Positions 7,462 through 16,797 of a stretch of DNA of 64,000 nucleotides are shown here, in pieces. The stretch comes from an uncultured Alphaproteobacteria bacterium (GTDB taxonomy: Bacteria; Pseudomonadota; Alphaproteobacteria; RF32; CAG-239). How positions within the stretch are numbered: the stretch's first letter is position 1; the number at the start of each line of letters is the position of its first letter. The translations under genes were made by a program, and so were the position numbers. The stretch spans positions 1 to 64,000 of the forward strand of contig CASFSV010000036.1 of the NCBI GenBank assembly GCA_949297415.1. The letters run 5' to 3'. A model generated the notes under the pieces. It made no database searches, had not been told where the DNA came from, and was given only the letters and a program-made list of their open reading frames with translations.

Positions 7462-8442
7462 ATGAAGTTGCCGATAGCTCAAAAATTTAGTTTGTGCCTA
7501 TTGGCAGCAGCCACGGCAGCGACGCTATGCGTCCTGCCGTTTTTGGCAGCTGATAAAGAAACAATATATCTATATACAAAAGACTCTCGAGCAGATAGCC
7601 GAGAGCAAGGCTTTGCTAATGAATTGAAAAGGTTAGGCTATGAAGTTAAATTAAACACTTCAGATATGCCATTGCCGAACAGTATTGGTGTTTGGTTTAA
7701 GAGACCGGAATATGCAAAAGAAATCAATCGTTCACAAGCAAAATATAATTTCATATATAACGAGGATTATTATCCTCTGAATGGGCAAGAGATACAGACA
7801 CAGCTGATAGTTTTAACGCCTTACCAAGATTTATACGAACACTATGTTCGTTCCAACATAAAGAGCGCCCAATTTATTTTAGGAGTGAATTTGAGTGATT
7901 TTTATATCAATCCGCAAAACTTTGCACAAGGATATAAAAAATACCCATTAGTTTATTACGGAGACAATAACAAATCATCGCCGTTAGCAGAAAAATTGCG
8001 CAAAGAATCAAATGTAAAATTTATGGGGCGTTTTTGGGAAAATGACGATAAAGTGTTAATGAACGAAAATGTGGAAGATAGCGAAAGAGGCCGTTTACTA
8101 TCAAAAACCAATATAGTTTCGGTTTATAATGAGCCAAACAGTGCAGACAGTAAAATTATCAGCCGAGAAATCATGGAGGCAACGGCATCGGGATGTTTGG
8201 TTATAAGCTCTCCCAATAAGATGGCAAAGGAAATATATGGGGAAAGTATAATCGTTTATGAAAATTTAGATGATTTCCCCAAACTGGTAGACTATTATCT
8301 TAATCAACCGGAGATTATGCGAGAAAAAGTAATCAAAGCCCAAAAAATAACAGCAGAACAGCTAAGCTCTGCATCATCAGCACAAAGACTAAACGAAATT
8401 ATCAAGTGGCTGAATCAAAACAAGGAGAGCGATAAGAACTAA
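7462..8442 (+). CDS. Exported CgeB/GT1-like paralogue, 326 aa
   Basis: Paralogue of the preceding gene, with which it forms a two-gene operon. An N-terminal hydrophobic segment (about residues 9-29) looks like a signal anchor or signal peptide. The C-terminal half aligns by eye with the neighbour: 'LVYYGDNNKSS', 'VKFMGRFWEN', 'TNIVSVYNEPN', 'SREIMEATASGCLVISSP', 'IIVYENLDDFPKLVDYYL'. The N-terminal part has the alternating strand/helix pattern of a Rossmann-like half. No sugar specificity can be read. Its stop overlaps the convergent esterase stop by 4 nt. Confidence 0.7.
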   Translation: MKLPIAQKFSLCLLAAATAATLCVLPFLAADKETIYLYTKDSRADSREQGFANELKRLGYEVKLNTSDMPLPNSIGVWFKRPEYAKEINRSQAKYNFIYNEDYYPLNGQEIQTQLIVLTPYQDLYEHYVRSNIKSAQFILGVNLSDFYINPQNFAQGYKKYPLVYYGDNNKSSPLAEKLRKESNVKFMGRFWENDDKVLMNENVEDSERGRLLSKTNIVSVYNEPNSADSKIISREIMEATASGCLVISSPNKMAKEIYGESIIVYENLDDFPKLVDYYLNQPEIMREKVIKAQKITAEQLSSASSAQRLNEIIKWLNQNKESDKN

Positions 8443-9137
8443 ATATAACGTCGATTGATAATAGAAGCGGCATCTTTCATCTCTTCATCAATCAAACGAT
8501 GCTCAATACCGTCATATTCAATCGCTTCCCAATCAATATTGTGCTTTTCCAACCAATCTTTGGTGAAATCGAGAGTTTTATACTGTACGGATAAATCGCT
8601 GGTTCCGTGGAACAAATAAATTTCGGGACGAGAAGAAAGTTCTTTTTCAAGCATATCTTTACCGCAAATAATACCGGCAAAAGGAAAAACCCCGCCAAGT
8701 TCATATTTACGCGTCAAACCGACATACATGGAAAGCATTGCTCCTTGAGAAAAGCCCATCACAAAAGTATCTTTATTTTTAACTTTAAGCTCGTGCTGTA
8801 AAGATGTAATAAAGGAGTTCATTTTTTTTGCAACTTGACTGATACGCACACCGGTTTTATTGTAAATTTCGACGATTTCAGCGGTGGATGTTTCAGGTTT
8901 TCTTCTCTTTCTGTCAGGATCGACATCAAGCAAAGCATACCATTGCTTTTTAGTAGGGTTGCGTTCACTTTGCATATCTGCTTCAGGAACAACGACTAAA
9001 GCACCATCAATATCATTGGCTAGAGATTCGGCAAAGGGTTCCACATCTTCAATACAGCTGTTATATCCATGCAAAAACACAATAAGTTTATTAACCTTAT
9101 CACCGGATTTAAAAGCTTTGTATTTGTAGCCACTCAT
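8439..9137 (-). CDS. Alpha/beta-hydrolase, phospholipase/carboxylesterase type
   Basis: Small serine esterase of the Abhydrolase_2 kind. The triad is visible: nucleophile Ser130 in 'GFSQG', Asp181 in 'FHGTSDLSV', His213 in 'GIEHRL'; oxyanion region 'VFLHGYNS'. Start ATG at 9137 with an excellent GGAGG; the upstream extension of the frame is hydrophobic and not needed. 232 aa, cytoplasmic (no signal peptide). Substrate not readable; members cleave acyl esters of lysophospholipids, proteins or small esters. Confidence 0.88.
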   Translation of the reverse strand: MSGYKYKAFKSGDKVNKLIVFLHGYNSCIEDVEPFAESLANDIDGALVVVPEADMQSERNPTKKQWYALLDVDPDRKRRKPETSTAEIVEIYNKTGVRISQVAKKMNSFITSLQHELKVKNKDTFVMGFSQGAMLSMYVGLTRKYELGGVFPFAGIICGKDMLEKELSSRPEIYLFHGTSDLSVQYKTLDFTKDWLEKHNIDWEAIEYDGIEHRLIDEEMKDAASIINRRYI

Positions 9138-9256
9138 AAAACACCCTCCAATAATACTGATGTTTAGCCGGATAAAAGTTAAGAATAAGCTAATATATAC
9201 GAAAAATTTACGAATATTTAGTAAACCAAAACAAAACAAAAAAGAAAGGTAAGACG

Positions 9257-10534
9257 ATGTCACATAGCATAAGTGTCTATGAAAAAGTTGTCACGGCAAT
9301 ATGTCAAGATCGCGAAATCATATATAAAGAATATGCAAGGGAGTGGCGCAGACGCGGTCACGATAAAGAAGAATTTGCGACGTATGTAAATTATGCACGT
9401 TATGCCAACGAGTTGATTAACGAAAAAGACTTCACTTTAAAAGGAGCTATAGAAAAGGCCAAACAAGTGAGAGTAAGTAATGCTCCGATACCTGAATTTT
9501 TATTTTTACCATCAGAGAAGAAGACAATATTAAGAGCGGAGGAGCAAGGGCGGATAAAAGCCGGAGAAGTCATAAAGTTCAAAGGATACAATCGAGAGAT
9601 TATAGGGTGTAATTATACTAAGTTACCGGAAGATACAGATGCGTTTGTCGTATTTTCAGGACATCCGGGAGCAGCCAGTCCGGCGGTTTATGCGTGGTTT
9701 AAGCATTTTCGTCACACCCAAAAAGCAGTTAAGTTAATTTTTCTAGGGTTAAAAGACAATCAAGGGAATTCTGATTTTAGCGATTCGAGTCTTGTATATA
9801 ATGTCGGTTCCGAGCAAGAGATGTATCGCCGCTATTTTAAGGCGATGGGCGTATCGCATGAAATCGTGGATGAGTGTATAAGTGAGGCGTATGATATTTC
9901 AACCGAAGACAATATAATAAGATTAGCGGAGATAAAAAATAAGATATGGGGAGATAAAGAGGTAAGGTCAGTGATGTTTGGCTATCCTGTGTATCAAACG
10001 CGTATTGCCACCGAGTTTGCATGGAGTTTTGCACGAATGGAAAAAGAGGGAAAATGTAAAGGTGTTAATTTTATAATGCCAAGTTATAAGCCCAGTCAAA
10101 ACGAGTATGAGCGTTATTTTTCTTATGATAATTTGAATGGCATCGCCTCAGATATTATCATCGGTAACTGTACGGCGCATCCATATCGCATAAAAGGAGA
10201 ACCTCGCTTTGATATAGGGTGGGGGAAATATCCGGAAGCCTATAAAAAGATATTACCGTTAAGTTTAGTTTATTCCTATCCGAATGTAGCACACGAATTA
10301 GCCGGAACTGATATGAAGGTGGCGACAATACTAAAGATATTGCGAGCGATACAGCATAAAACGTATGGTTATGAACAACCGAAGAAAACCGATAAACAGA
10401 TAAGTTATAATGTATTAGCGATGCGCCGTCGTTTGATAGACGAGAGATTAACGAGCAAAGAATTGATACATATAGGATATAATTTAAGTAAGAACGAATA
10501 TTTAGAGCGTCTGCAAGCTTGTCAAAGATGGTAA
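9257..10534 (+). CDS. Unknown protein with a possible YdcF/DUF218-like core, 425 aa
   Basis: Not firmly recognised. A helical N-terminal region (about 1-90) precedes an alpha/beta core with 'DAFVVFSGHPGAASPA' followed by 'KAVKLIFLGLKDN', which recalls the start of DUF218/YdcF Rossmann-like domains. Later segments 'VRSVMFGYPVYQTRIATEF' and 'ASDIIIGNCTAHPYRIKGE' look like further parallel strands. No signal peptide or TM helix. Ribosome site AAAGG. Lies divergently from the esterase and upstream of lexA. It may share a fold with the 392-aa protein at 27664 (see findings). Confidence 0.6.
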   Translation: MSHSISVYEKVVTAICQDREIIYKEYAREWRRRGHDKEEFATYVNYARYANELINEKDFTLKGAIEKAKQVRVSNAPIPEFLFLPSEKKTILRAEEQGRIKAGEVIKFKGYNREIIGCNYTKLPEDTDAFVVFSGHPGAASPAVYAWFKHFRHTQKAVKLIFLGLKDNQGNSDFSDSSLVYNVGSEQEMYRRYFKAMGVSHEIVDECISEAYDISTEDNIIRLAEIKNKIWGDKEVRSVMFGYPVYQTRIATEFAWSFARMEKEGKCKGVNFIMPSYKPSQNEYERYFSYDNLNGIASDIIIGNCTAHPYRIKGEPRFDIGWGKYPEAYKKILPLSLVYSYPNVAHELAGTDMKVATILKILRAIQHKTYGYEQPKKTDKQISYNVLAMRRRLIDERLTSKELIHIGYNLSKNEYLERLQACQRW

Positions 10535-10555
10535 AAGTGGTTTCAAAAAAAGCGC

Positions 10556-10584
10556 TTGACAAGTGAAACAAAAAGAACTAAAGT
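10556..10584 (+). promoter_or_regulatory. lexA promoter
   Basis: TTGACA at 10556-10561, 17-bp spacer, TAAAGT at 10579-10584. The LexA operator lies across the -10 element, so LexA would block its own transcription. Confidence 0.7.
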
Positions 10585-10589
10585 AGAAC
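10575..10589. promoter_or_regulatory. LexA (SOS) operator of lexA
   Basis: GAAC-N7-GAAC, equal to GTTC-N7-GTTC on the other strand, which is the known alphaproteobacterial SOS box. It sits immediately upstream of lexA and overlaps its -10 region. Confidence 0.88.
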
Positions 10590-10614
10590 AAAATTAAGAG
10601 CAGATGGAGGGAAT

Positions 10615-11292
10615 ATGTTAACGCCAAAACAACATAAATTACTGGTTTATATAGATAATTTCATTAAAGAAACGGGACATTCACCATCATTTGAAGAGAT
10701 GAAAAATGCGGTGGGATTAAAATCAAAATCCGGTATACACGCCTTGATAAATGCGCTGGAGGAAAGAGGATTTATTCGTAAACTGGCACATAAGGCACGC
10801 GCTTTGGAGGTATTGAAAGTTCCGCAAATTGAAGCACATTTTGATGAAGCGGAAGAATTGGCTGAACAAGAGCATTTTGCAAATGATAATGGGGAAACGG
10901 AGTTTTCTCTGATGATACCATTGTATGGTAAAATTGCGGCTGGAACACCGATAGAGGCAATTGCCAATCCGTCTGAATATATTTATATTCCGAAAAGTTT
11001 TTCAACCAAATCTGAGTTATATGCGCTGACGATTGAAGGAGAGTCGATGATTGAGGCGGGGATATTTGACGGAGATACGGCCATCATCAGAAGAGCGGAT
11101 AGAGCCGAAAATGGTCAAATCGTTGTAGCATTGGTCGATAATGAAGAAGCAACATTAAAAGTTCTGGATAAAAAAGGCGGTAATGAAGTATGGTTGTTGC
11201 CGTGTAATAAAGACTACAGCCCGATAAAATTAACGGCAGACCGCTTGAAGATACAAGGAATTTTATACGGTATCGTTCGTAAATACAATTAA
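10615..11292 (+). CDS. lexA: SOS repressor LexA
   Basis: Transcriptional repressor and self-cleaving serine protease of the SOS response. Residues 1-65 are the winged-helix DNA-binding domain ('LTPKQHKLLVYID', 'SPSFEEMKNAVGLKSKSGI'). The C-terminal S24 domain shows the cleavage site Ala109-Gly110 ('IAAGTP'), nucleophile Ser144 in 'EGESMIEAGIFDGD' and general base Lys182 in 'EEATLKVL'. 225 aa is usual for alphaproteobacteria. Ribosome site GGAGG. Autoregulation is supported by the operator over its promoter. It is followed after 9 nt by mtnN, which is probably co-transcribed. Confidence 0.96.
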   Translation: MLTPKQHKLLVYIDNFIKETGHSPSFEEMKNAVGLKSKSGIHALINALEERGFIRKLAHKARALEVLKVPQIEAHFDEAEELAEQEHFANDNGETEFSLMIPLYGKIAAGTPIEAIANPSEYIYIPKSFSTKSELYALTIEGESMIEAGIFDGDTAIIRRADRAENGQIVVALVDNEEATLKVLDKKGGNEVWLLPCNKDYSPIKLTADRLKIQGILYGIVRKYN

Positions 11293-11301
11293 GAGGAAAA
11301 A

Positions 11302-11988
11302 ATGACAACCATTGCAATTATTACCGCGATGGATAGTGAGTACGAAGCTGTCCATAAACTCTATGATTTTTCAGAAGCCGGAGATTTTCCGCAAGCCGAA
11401 GCACATGGTAAAAAGATATTGCTGATAAAAAGCGGTATCGGTAAAGTCAATGCCGCTTTGGCTGCGCAAAAAGCCTGTGATGCGGGAGCTGATTTGTTGA
11501 TGACAACAGGGCTCGCCGGTGGCATTGATGATAGTTTGCAGCAAGGAGATATCGTTCTTGCCGAAAGGGTTTGTTACCATGATGTTTGGTGCGGAGAACC
11601 TAATGAAAAAGGACAGGTTCAGGGCTTACCTTTGTATTTTGAAACACGCCCGAGTATTATTGGAAAGATTGTTGAAGGTACACCTGAAGGCTATTTAAAA
11701 GTAGGCTTGACAGTAAGCGGCGATCAGTTTTTGACCGATGCGAAACGCCTAAAAGAAATAAAACAAGAATTTCCGAAAGCTCTTGCAGTTGATATGGAAA
11801 GTGCTGCTATTGCGCAAACGGCGTTTTTGAATGAACGTCGCCCATATATTTCTTTGCGCATCATTAGTGATGTGGTAGGTAAATCCAATCAGGAAGAAGA
11901 ATATAAGAATTTCTGGCAAAACGTACCGGAAAAAGCCGCGTTGATGGTGGATGTGGTTTTAAGAGTGCTTAATGAAGAGTGGCTGTAA
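11302..11988 (+). CDS. mtnN: 5'-methylthioadenosine/S-adenosylhomocysteine nucleosidase
   Basis: Hydrolyses MTA and SAH to adenine and a thioribose derivative; a purine-nucleoside-phosphorylase-fold enzyme of the PNP_UDP_1 family. Visible: N-terminal 'IAIITAMDSEYEAV' with the catalytic Glu, 'KSGIGKVNAALAAQ', 'TTGLAGGID', and the ribose/base site 'ALAVDMESAAIAQ' followed by 'ISDVVG' with the catalytic Asp. 228 aa matches the family. Ribosome site GAGG directly after the lexA stop. Placement in the lexA transcript would couple its expression to DNA damage; that is inference. Confidence 0.9.
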   Translation: MTTIAIITAMDSEYEAVHKLYDFSEAGDFPQAEAHGKKILLIKSGIGKVNAALAAQKACDAGADLLMTTGLAGGIDDSLQQGDIVLAERVCYHDVWCGEPNEKGQVQGLPLYFETRPSIIGKIVEGTPEGYLKVGLTVSGDQFLTDAKRLKEIKQEFPKALAVDMESAAIAQTAFLNERRPYISLRIISDVVGKSNQEEEYKNFWQNVPEKAALMVDVVLRVLNEEWL

Positions 11989-12022
11989 TTTGGCCAATTA
12001 TAACAACAAAGAAACAGTTAAT

Positions 12023-12053
12023 GGAAGAGGGGAGTTTCCTCTCTTTTATTTTT
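12023..12053 (+). terminator. Terminator of lexA-mtnN
   Basis: AAGAGGGGA / TTCCTCTCTT imperfect stem followed by TTATTTTT. Confidence 0.6.
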
Positions 12054-12276
12054 AAGTATAAAAGCAGGTTATTGCTCAAATAGACAATATGCCGTAAAAA
12101 GAGAGATAAATCAGTGTAACCCCTACGTTATCATCAGCTTCATTGATAAAAAGGCAGCCAGTTCCAATTTCTTAGAACTCTGCAAAAACAAATTCAGAGT
12201 ATCTATATATGATAAAAAGGGAAACAGGCTAATCCCATTTCCCTCAAAGTTTTATACTTCTAAAATAAGTCTATAA
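12054..12276 (+). pseudogene. Orphan open frame without a usable start
   Basis: The stretch between mtnN and the DUF805 gene contains about 70 codons free of stops ending at TAA 12274-12276, with protein-like composition ('YVIISFIDKKAASSNFLEL', 'IYDKKGNRLIPFPSKFY'). I find no ATG, GTG or TTG with a ribosome site, so it is at best a decayed gene fragment. It may also be chance. Confidence 0.25.
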
Positions 12277-12285
12277 TTGCCAATT

Positions 12286-13308
12286 CTAGTAAGAATAAAG
12301 ATCTAGCAGAGCACTATAAACTACAGAAGATAGAGAAATAAGATACCCAAAAATGACAATTAAAAGATAAATAGACGCATATTTTAAACTTCTCATTTTG
12401 TGAGCATCATCAATAAAGGAAGCTGCACCGTAAACATTAGCATTACGTTCCTCTTCAAAGAATCCTGCAGCAATAAAAGTTTTGATACCATAATAACCGT
12501 AGAAAATTAAGAAAATAGCAGCTAATACGAGAAATAATTGTAATTCATAGGGATTAGTTGGCGTATACATCACAAGATAGAGAGAAACAGAGACAAGTAA
12601 AATCCAAGAAAATAGTAAAGGTCTAAAAAAGCCTTTCCAAGCACTGTAACCAGCATCATGCAATCGTCTGACAAACATAGACAAGAAAACTACAAATTCA
12701 ACAAGATAAATGACAATCCCCAAAGAGGCAGTAATCAAAGAAGGAGTAGTAAATTCCAATCCCAAACTAAATAAAAGAAGTGCAAAAATATTGATAAGCA
12801 TAAAGCTCCAAAATTCAAAACGCGAGCTTCTTCCTTTGAAGTTGAACATATTTTTATATGCACGTATCCAAGCGCACCACGCACCGCCACAACAATCTTG
12901 CTCGCAAGTTTCATCAAGCTCAACAGAATTAGCAGGATGTGCTTTCATATCTGCAAATTTTTTAGCTTCTGCAATTTTAGCATTTTCTTTAACAGAAGAT
13001 CGTTTAGCATTTGTAGGAGAAACTTTTTTGCTTTTTTCGGCAACTGCCGGAGTTTCAGCATTGACATCAACAGCTTTAGCAGTATGTGAGGATTTTTTAG
13101 CATCATTTTGAGATTTTACATTTAAAACCTCTCCGATAACATCAACATTATGAGTTTCAGGAACAACTTGTTTAGTTGTTTCTTTTTTAGCGGTATTCTT
13201 TGGCGCAGCTGCTTTAGATTTAGCAGCAGTTTTTTTCTTAGGTTCAGCAGTTTTAACATTTGTTTTAACTACAGAAGCATCAGAAACAGTAGTTTTTTTA
13301 CTAACCAT
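12286..13308 (-). CDS. DUF805 membrane protein with long Lys/Ala-rich N-terminus
   Basis: Two parts. Residues 1 to about 150 are low-complexity Lys/Ala/Thr/Val-rich (repeated 'AAKSKAAAPKNTAKK'-like stretches), probably disordered and cytoplasmic. Residues about 150-340 are a DUF805 (YhaH-like) inner-membrane domain with the hallmark 'FNFKGRSSRFEFWSF' and 'FVRRLHDAGYSAWKGF' and about five TM segments. Start ATG at 13308 with GAGG; 340 aa. Ordinary DUF805 proteins are only about 120-150 aa, so the basic tail is an add-on, perhaps binding nucleic acid or acidic lipid (inference). DUF805 function is unknown. Confidence 0.85.
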   Translation of the reverse strand: MVSKKTTVSDASVVKTNVKTAEPKKKTAAKSKAAAPKNTAKKETTKQVVPETHNVDVIGEVLNVKSQNDAKKSSHTAKAVDVNAETPAVAEKSKKVSPTNAKRSSVKENAKIAEAKKFADMKAHPANSVELDETCEQDCCGGAWCAWIRAYKNMFNFKGRSSRFEFWSFMLINIFALLLFSLGLEFTTPSLITASLGIVIYLVEFVVFLSMFVRRLHDAGYSAWKGFFRPLLFSWILLVSVSLYLVMYTPTNPYELQLFLVLAAIFLIFYGYYGIKTFIAAGFFEEERNANVYGAASFIDDAHKMRSLKYASIYLLIVIFGYLISLSSVVYSALLDLYSY

Positions 13309-13443
13309 ATTTTCCTCACAAAAAAAATTACAAATCAAATATATAATAATCAAATGGATAAGATTTACAAGAGGACAATAGATTTAAATCACAGATTTTT
13401 CGTCATTTAAAAATAAAAAAAGGAAAGAGATGAAATAGAAAAA

Positions 13444-14028
13444 TTAGAAAAGGATTTTAGGAGATTTAAATTTCTTGGATTTTTCGTCAAAAATCACGCG
13501 CAACACGGAACCATTTTCGAGTCGAATAGTTTTTTTAAGACAAGTTTCTGCAAAAATACGAATAAGCATACCGTGAGTAACCAACAAAACGCGTTTTCTT
13601 CCTTCTTCAAAAAGTTTATTAAAGAGTTTCATAAAACGTTGTTGAACTTCACCGATAGTTTCTCCATTTGGGTATGAGATAGCATAGCGTTCGAGATTAT
13701 GAATATCGTTAAAAGCCTGATAGATATAAGGAAAAACCGCCTGAATATCATTTTTTTTCATACCTTCAGCTTTACCGAAGCTCATTTCTCTTAAGCGTTT
13801 GGTATAATGAACAGGGAGGTCAAGAACATTGCTGGCAATATCGGCACTTTTTTTAGCTCGTTTAAGGTCGCTGGCATAAATTGTTTCAATTTGCTCGCTC
13901 ATCAATTTCAAGGAAGCGTTATAAACCTGAGAGGCACCAATTTCATTAAGTGCAGTATCAGTATTGCCCTGCAGTTTACCTGAAGCATTCCAATCTGTTT
14001 GCCCATGTCTCATCAAGTATAAAATCAT
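13444..14028 (-). CDS. Histidine phosphatase family protein (phosphoglycerate-mutase-like)
   Basis: Branch-1 histidine phosphatase: N-terminal 'LYLMRHGQTDWNASGKLQG' with the phospho-accepting His8 in RHG, 'IYASDLKRAKKSADI' with the phosphate-binding Arg, 'LREMSFGKAEG', and the second catalytic His in 'VLLVTHGMLIRI'. 194 aa fits cobC/GpmB-like phosphatases better than true mutases. Start ATG at 14028 with GGAAA upstream. Substrate not determinable; it is not in a cobalamin cluster here. Confidence 0.87.
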   Translation of the reverse strand: MILYLMRHGQTDWNASGKLQGNTDTALNEIGASQVYNASLKLMSEQIETIYASDLKRAKKSADIASNVLDLPVHYTKRLREMSFGKAEGMKKNDIQAVFPYIYQAFNDIHNLERYAISYPNGETIGEVQQRFMKLFNKLFEEGRKRVLLVTHGMLIRIFAETCLKKTIRLENGSVLRVIFDEKSKKFKSPKILF

Positions 14029-14158
14029 AACTGTTATTATTTCCTTTTTTGTGTATGTTTTAAAGAAAAGGAGCAATATCCGACCAATATTTCAGATTTT
14101 CTGACAGGATAAAAGAAAGAACGAAAAAAATCAAGTTATAAAAAAGATTTAACCACAT

Positions 14159-15388
14159 TTAATTAGCGATAGATTTTTTCTGCAAAGCACAGAAGAAGAA
14201 ACCGTCAGTTTGTGTACGTAACGGTGAAAACTTCAACCATTTTTCGCAATCAAACGGAAAGATAGACAAATCAAGAGTATCTGTCCATAGCTCACGATGA
14301 TTGATAGTTTGAAAATCCGGATGTCTTTCTAAGAAAGCTTCAATTTGTTGTTCATTTTCATCAGGTAAAACAGAACAGGTAATATAAATAAGTCGCCCAT
14401 TAGGAGCAGTATGCTGTGCACCGAAATCTAAAATCTCCGCTTGAGTTTGGCAAAGTTCATTAAGTCTTTGCGGAGACAAACGATATTTGGCATCAGGCGT
14501 ACGTCGCCATGTACCGGAACCGGAGCAGGGAGCATCAATAATAAAACGAGTATAGTCGGTATCTTGTACATTTTGAATAGTTTTAATATTAAGAATATCC
14601 AGACGTTCGGCTCTTTTTTTAATACGAGATAAACGTTCTTGACTGATGTCATGCGCCCAAATAAGGCCTTCGTTTTGAAGAAGAGCCCCAATAGCTAAGG
14701 ATTTTCCGCCAGCACCGGCACAATAGTCGATAGTTTTATGAAAAGGCTTAACACGACACAACAAAGAGATAAGTTGTGAAGCTTCATCCATAACTTCAAT
14801 TTCGCCGTCTTGATAGGTCATACAATTATTCAGATTGATGCGGTCATGGGAACGTAAGCCGATAGGAGAAAGAGGTGTAAAAGAAAAGAATAATCCTTCT
14901 TTTTTTAAGCGTTCTTTGGCGTGTTCTCGATTAACCAGATTGGCTCTGACATCAACCGGAGCGGTAGCATTAAGCGCATCAATCAGTTGGGGATTATGGA
15001 TTTTATCAAAGAGCCACTGAGGGCATTCAAAGCAAGCACATTCGGAAAAATCTTCAAAATGTTGAGCCTTAGCAAGTAAATCTTTCTCTTCTTTTGAGAG
15101 CGGAAGAGGAGCATAATCTTCGCCATTAAATAAAAGGTCTAAATCTTCATCAATAAAATGCAGAGCCGTAAAAAGTCGAGCCGAAACAATTCCACCGAGA
15201 GCTTCAAAGAGATGTATTCTTTGTCGGATAATTTTCCACACGTTATCGGCAATAAAACGTCTGTCTTTCGAGCCTATATAGCGACGGTCTTTAAAATATT
15301 TATCAAGAATATTATCGGCAGGATATTTATCGTTAAAGATTTGCTCTAACGTTTCAATAATGGCCTGAATTCTACTGGCATCTTTCAT
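14159..15388 (-). CDS. RsmB/NOP-family RNA (cytosine-5-)-methyltransferase
   Basis: SAM-dependent m5C methyltransferase, probably for 16S rRNA. Near residues 223-230 is the SAM motif 'DYCAGAGGKS'; motif IV 'DAPCSGSGTWRR' (Cys288) and motif VI 'YITCSVLPDENEQQI' (Cys338, the nucleophile in this family) follow. The N-terminal 150 residues are helical, like the NusB-like part of RsmB. I chose ATG 15388 (AGGA 6 nt upstream) over a TTG two codons earlier. 409 aa. Exact target base not provable from sequence. Confidence 0.88.
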   Translation of the reverse strand: MKDASRIQAIIETLEQIFNDKYPADNILDKYFKDRRYIGSKDRRFIADNVWKIIRQRIHLFEALGGIVSARLFTALHFIDEDLDLLFNGEDYAPLPLSKEEKDLLAKAQHFEDFSECACFECPQWLFDKIHNPQLIDALNATAPVDVRANLVNREHAKERLKKEGLFFSFTPLSPIGLRSHDRINLNNCMTYQDGEIEVMDEASQLISLLCRVKPFHKTIDYCAGAGGKSLAIGALLQNEGLIWAHDISQERLSRIKKRAERLDILNIKTIQNVQDTDYTRFIIDAPCSGSGTWRRTPDAKYRLSPQRLNELCQTQAEILDFGAQHTAPNGRLIYITCSVLPDENEQQIEAFLERHPDFQTINHRELWTDTLDLSIFPFDCEKWLKFSPLRTQTDGFFFCALQKKSIAN

Positions 15389-15569
15389 CTGCAATCCTAA
15401 AAAGTAGTATAAAAGTTAAAAAACTCTAAAATATGGGGAAGTATAACCTATACAAGCTTAATTTCAATGATAAAAACAGAAGTTTCCCCCAAGTGAAGAT
15501 ATTTTTTATTGCCAAAAAAAGTTTTTTGTGCTAATCGGACAGCATTGTAAACAGCCGAAAGAGAAATAT

Positions 15570-16784
15570 ATGGAAAAAATATTGGTATTGAATTCGGGAT
15601 CGACAACTGTAAAATTCCAACTTTTTAAGATGGATAAAGGCGTGCATGAAGTTTTAACCAAAGGCATGGTTGACCGTATTGGATTGCAAGGTTCAAAGTT
15701 GGTGGTAAAACCGGACAATATGCATGAAATTGCGTGCGAAAGCCCCATAGCCGATCATAAAGAGGCGATAAAGACAATATTAGATTATTTATCGCATAAA
15801 TATCTGAAGAATACGTCAGAGTTGTCAGCCGTAGGGCATCGCATGGGGCATGGTGGTGAATATTTTGATCGTTCGGTAATAATAGATGATGATGTGATGG
15901 CAAAAATTTATGATACACTGCCTTTATTGCCATTGCATGGACCGGCATTTGTACATGGTGTTGAAGCAATGACAGAGTTACTTCCCGGAGTGATACAAGT
16001 AGCAACATTTGATAGTGCTTATCATCAGAGTATGGATAAATCGGCGTTTACATATGCTATTCCTAAAGAATATTATGAAAAAGACCGTATTCGCCGATAT
16101 GGTTTTCATGGGACATCACATAATTATGCGGCACAAAAAGCAGCCGAGTTACTTGGGAAAAAAGGTAAATTTGTCTGCTGTCATTTAGGTGGCGGAGCTT
16201 CGGTAACAGCGATAAAAGACGGCAAGAGTATAGATACAACAATGGGGTATACGCCGTTTGCCGGAGTAATGATGGCGACACGTTCTGGTGATATGGATCC
16301 GTATATTCCGTTGCATATAATGAAGACACAGGGAAAAACAGCCGATGAAGTCAATTTGATGTTGAATAAGCAGAGTGGCTTATATGGTTTATCTGGCGGT
16401 CATTCAGATATGCGGGATATTATTGAAAATGCGGAAAAAGGCGACGAACAGTGCCGGTTGGCAATAGATGCGTTTGTATACGGATTATTGAAAAAGATAG
16501 GTGCGTATGTTGCTGTGTTGGGCGGAATTGACGCGTTGATTTTCACAGCCGGCATCGGAGAAAATGCTTCATTAATCAGAGAAAAACTCTGTCAAAGATT
16601 GAAATATCTGGGATTGGAGTTAGATGAGGAAAAGAATAAACAACGTCCGGCACCGACAGATATCAGTACGGCAGCAAGCAAAGTAAAAGTTTTGGTTATA
16701 CCAGCCAATGAAGAATTGATGATAGCAAGTGAAACATTTGCTTTATTGGAAGAATTAAGACCAGCAGAATCTTGGGCGATATAA
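15570..16784 (+). CDS. ackA: Acetate kinase
   Basis: Interconverts acetyl-phosphate + ADP with acetate + ATP. Signature 1 'ILVLNSGSTTVKFQLF' at the N-terminus, 'AVGHRMGHGGEYF' (substrate region), 'YGFHGTSHNY', 'HLGGGASV', and 'IFTAGIGENASLIRE' near the C-terminus (ASKHA fold). 404 aa is normal. Start ATG 15570. No phosphotransacetylase (pta) adjoins; instead a P-loop kinase follows after 13 nt. Consistent with fermentative ATP production and acetate excretion in low oxygen. Confidence 0.95.
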   Translation: MEKILVLNSGSTTVKFQLFKMDKGVHEVLTKGMVDRIGLQGSKLVVKPDNMHEIACESPIADHKEAIKTILDYLSHKYLKNTSELSAVGHRMGHGGEYFDRSVIIDDDVMAKIYDTLPLLPLHGPAFVHGVEAMTELLPGVIQVATFDSAYHQSMDKSAFTYAIPKEYYEKDRIRRYGFHGTSHNYAAQKAAELLGKKGKFVCCHLGGGASVTAIKDGKSIDTTMGYTPFAGVMMATRSGDMDPYIPLHIMKTQGKTADEVNLMLNKQSGLYGLSGGHSDMRDIIENAEKGDEQCRLAIDAFVYGLLKKIGAYVAVLGGIDALIFTAGIGENASLIREKLCQRLKYLGLELDEEKNKQRPAPTDISTAASKVKVLVIPANEELMIASETFALLEELRPAESWAI

Positions 16785-16797
16785 TATAGGTGAAGAA

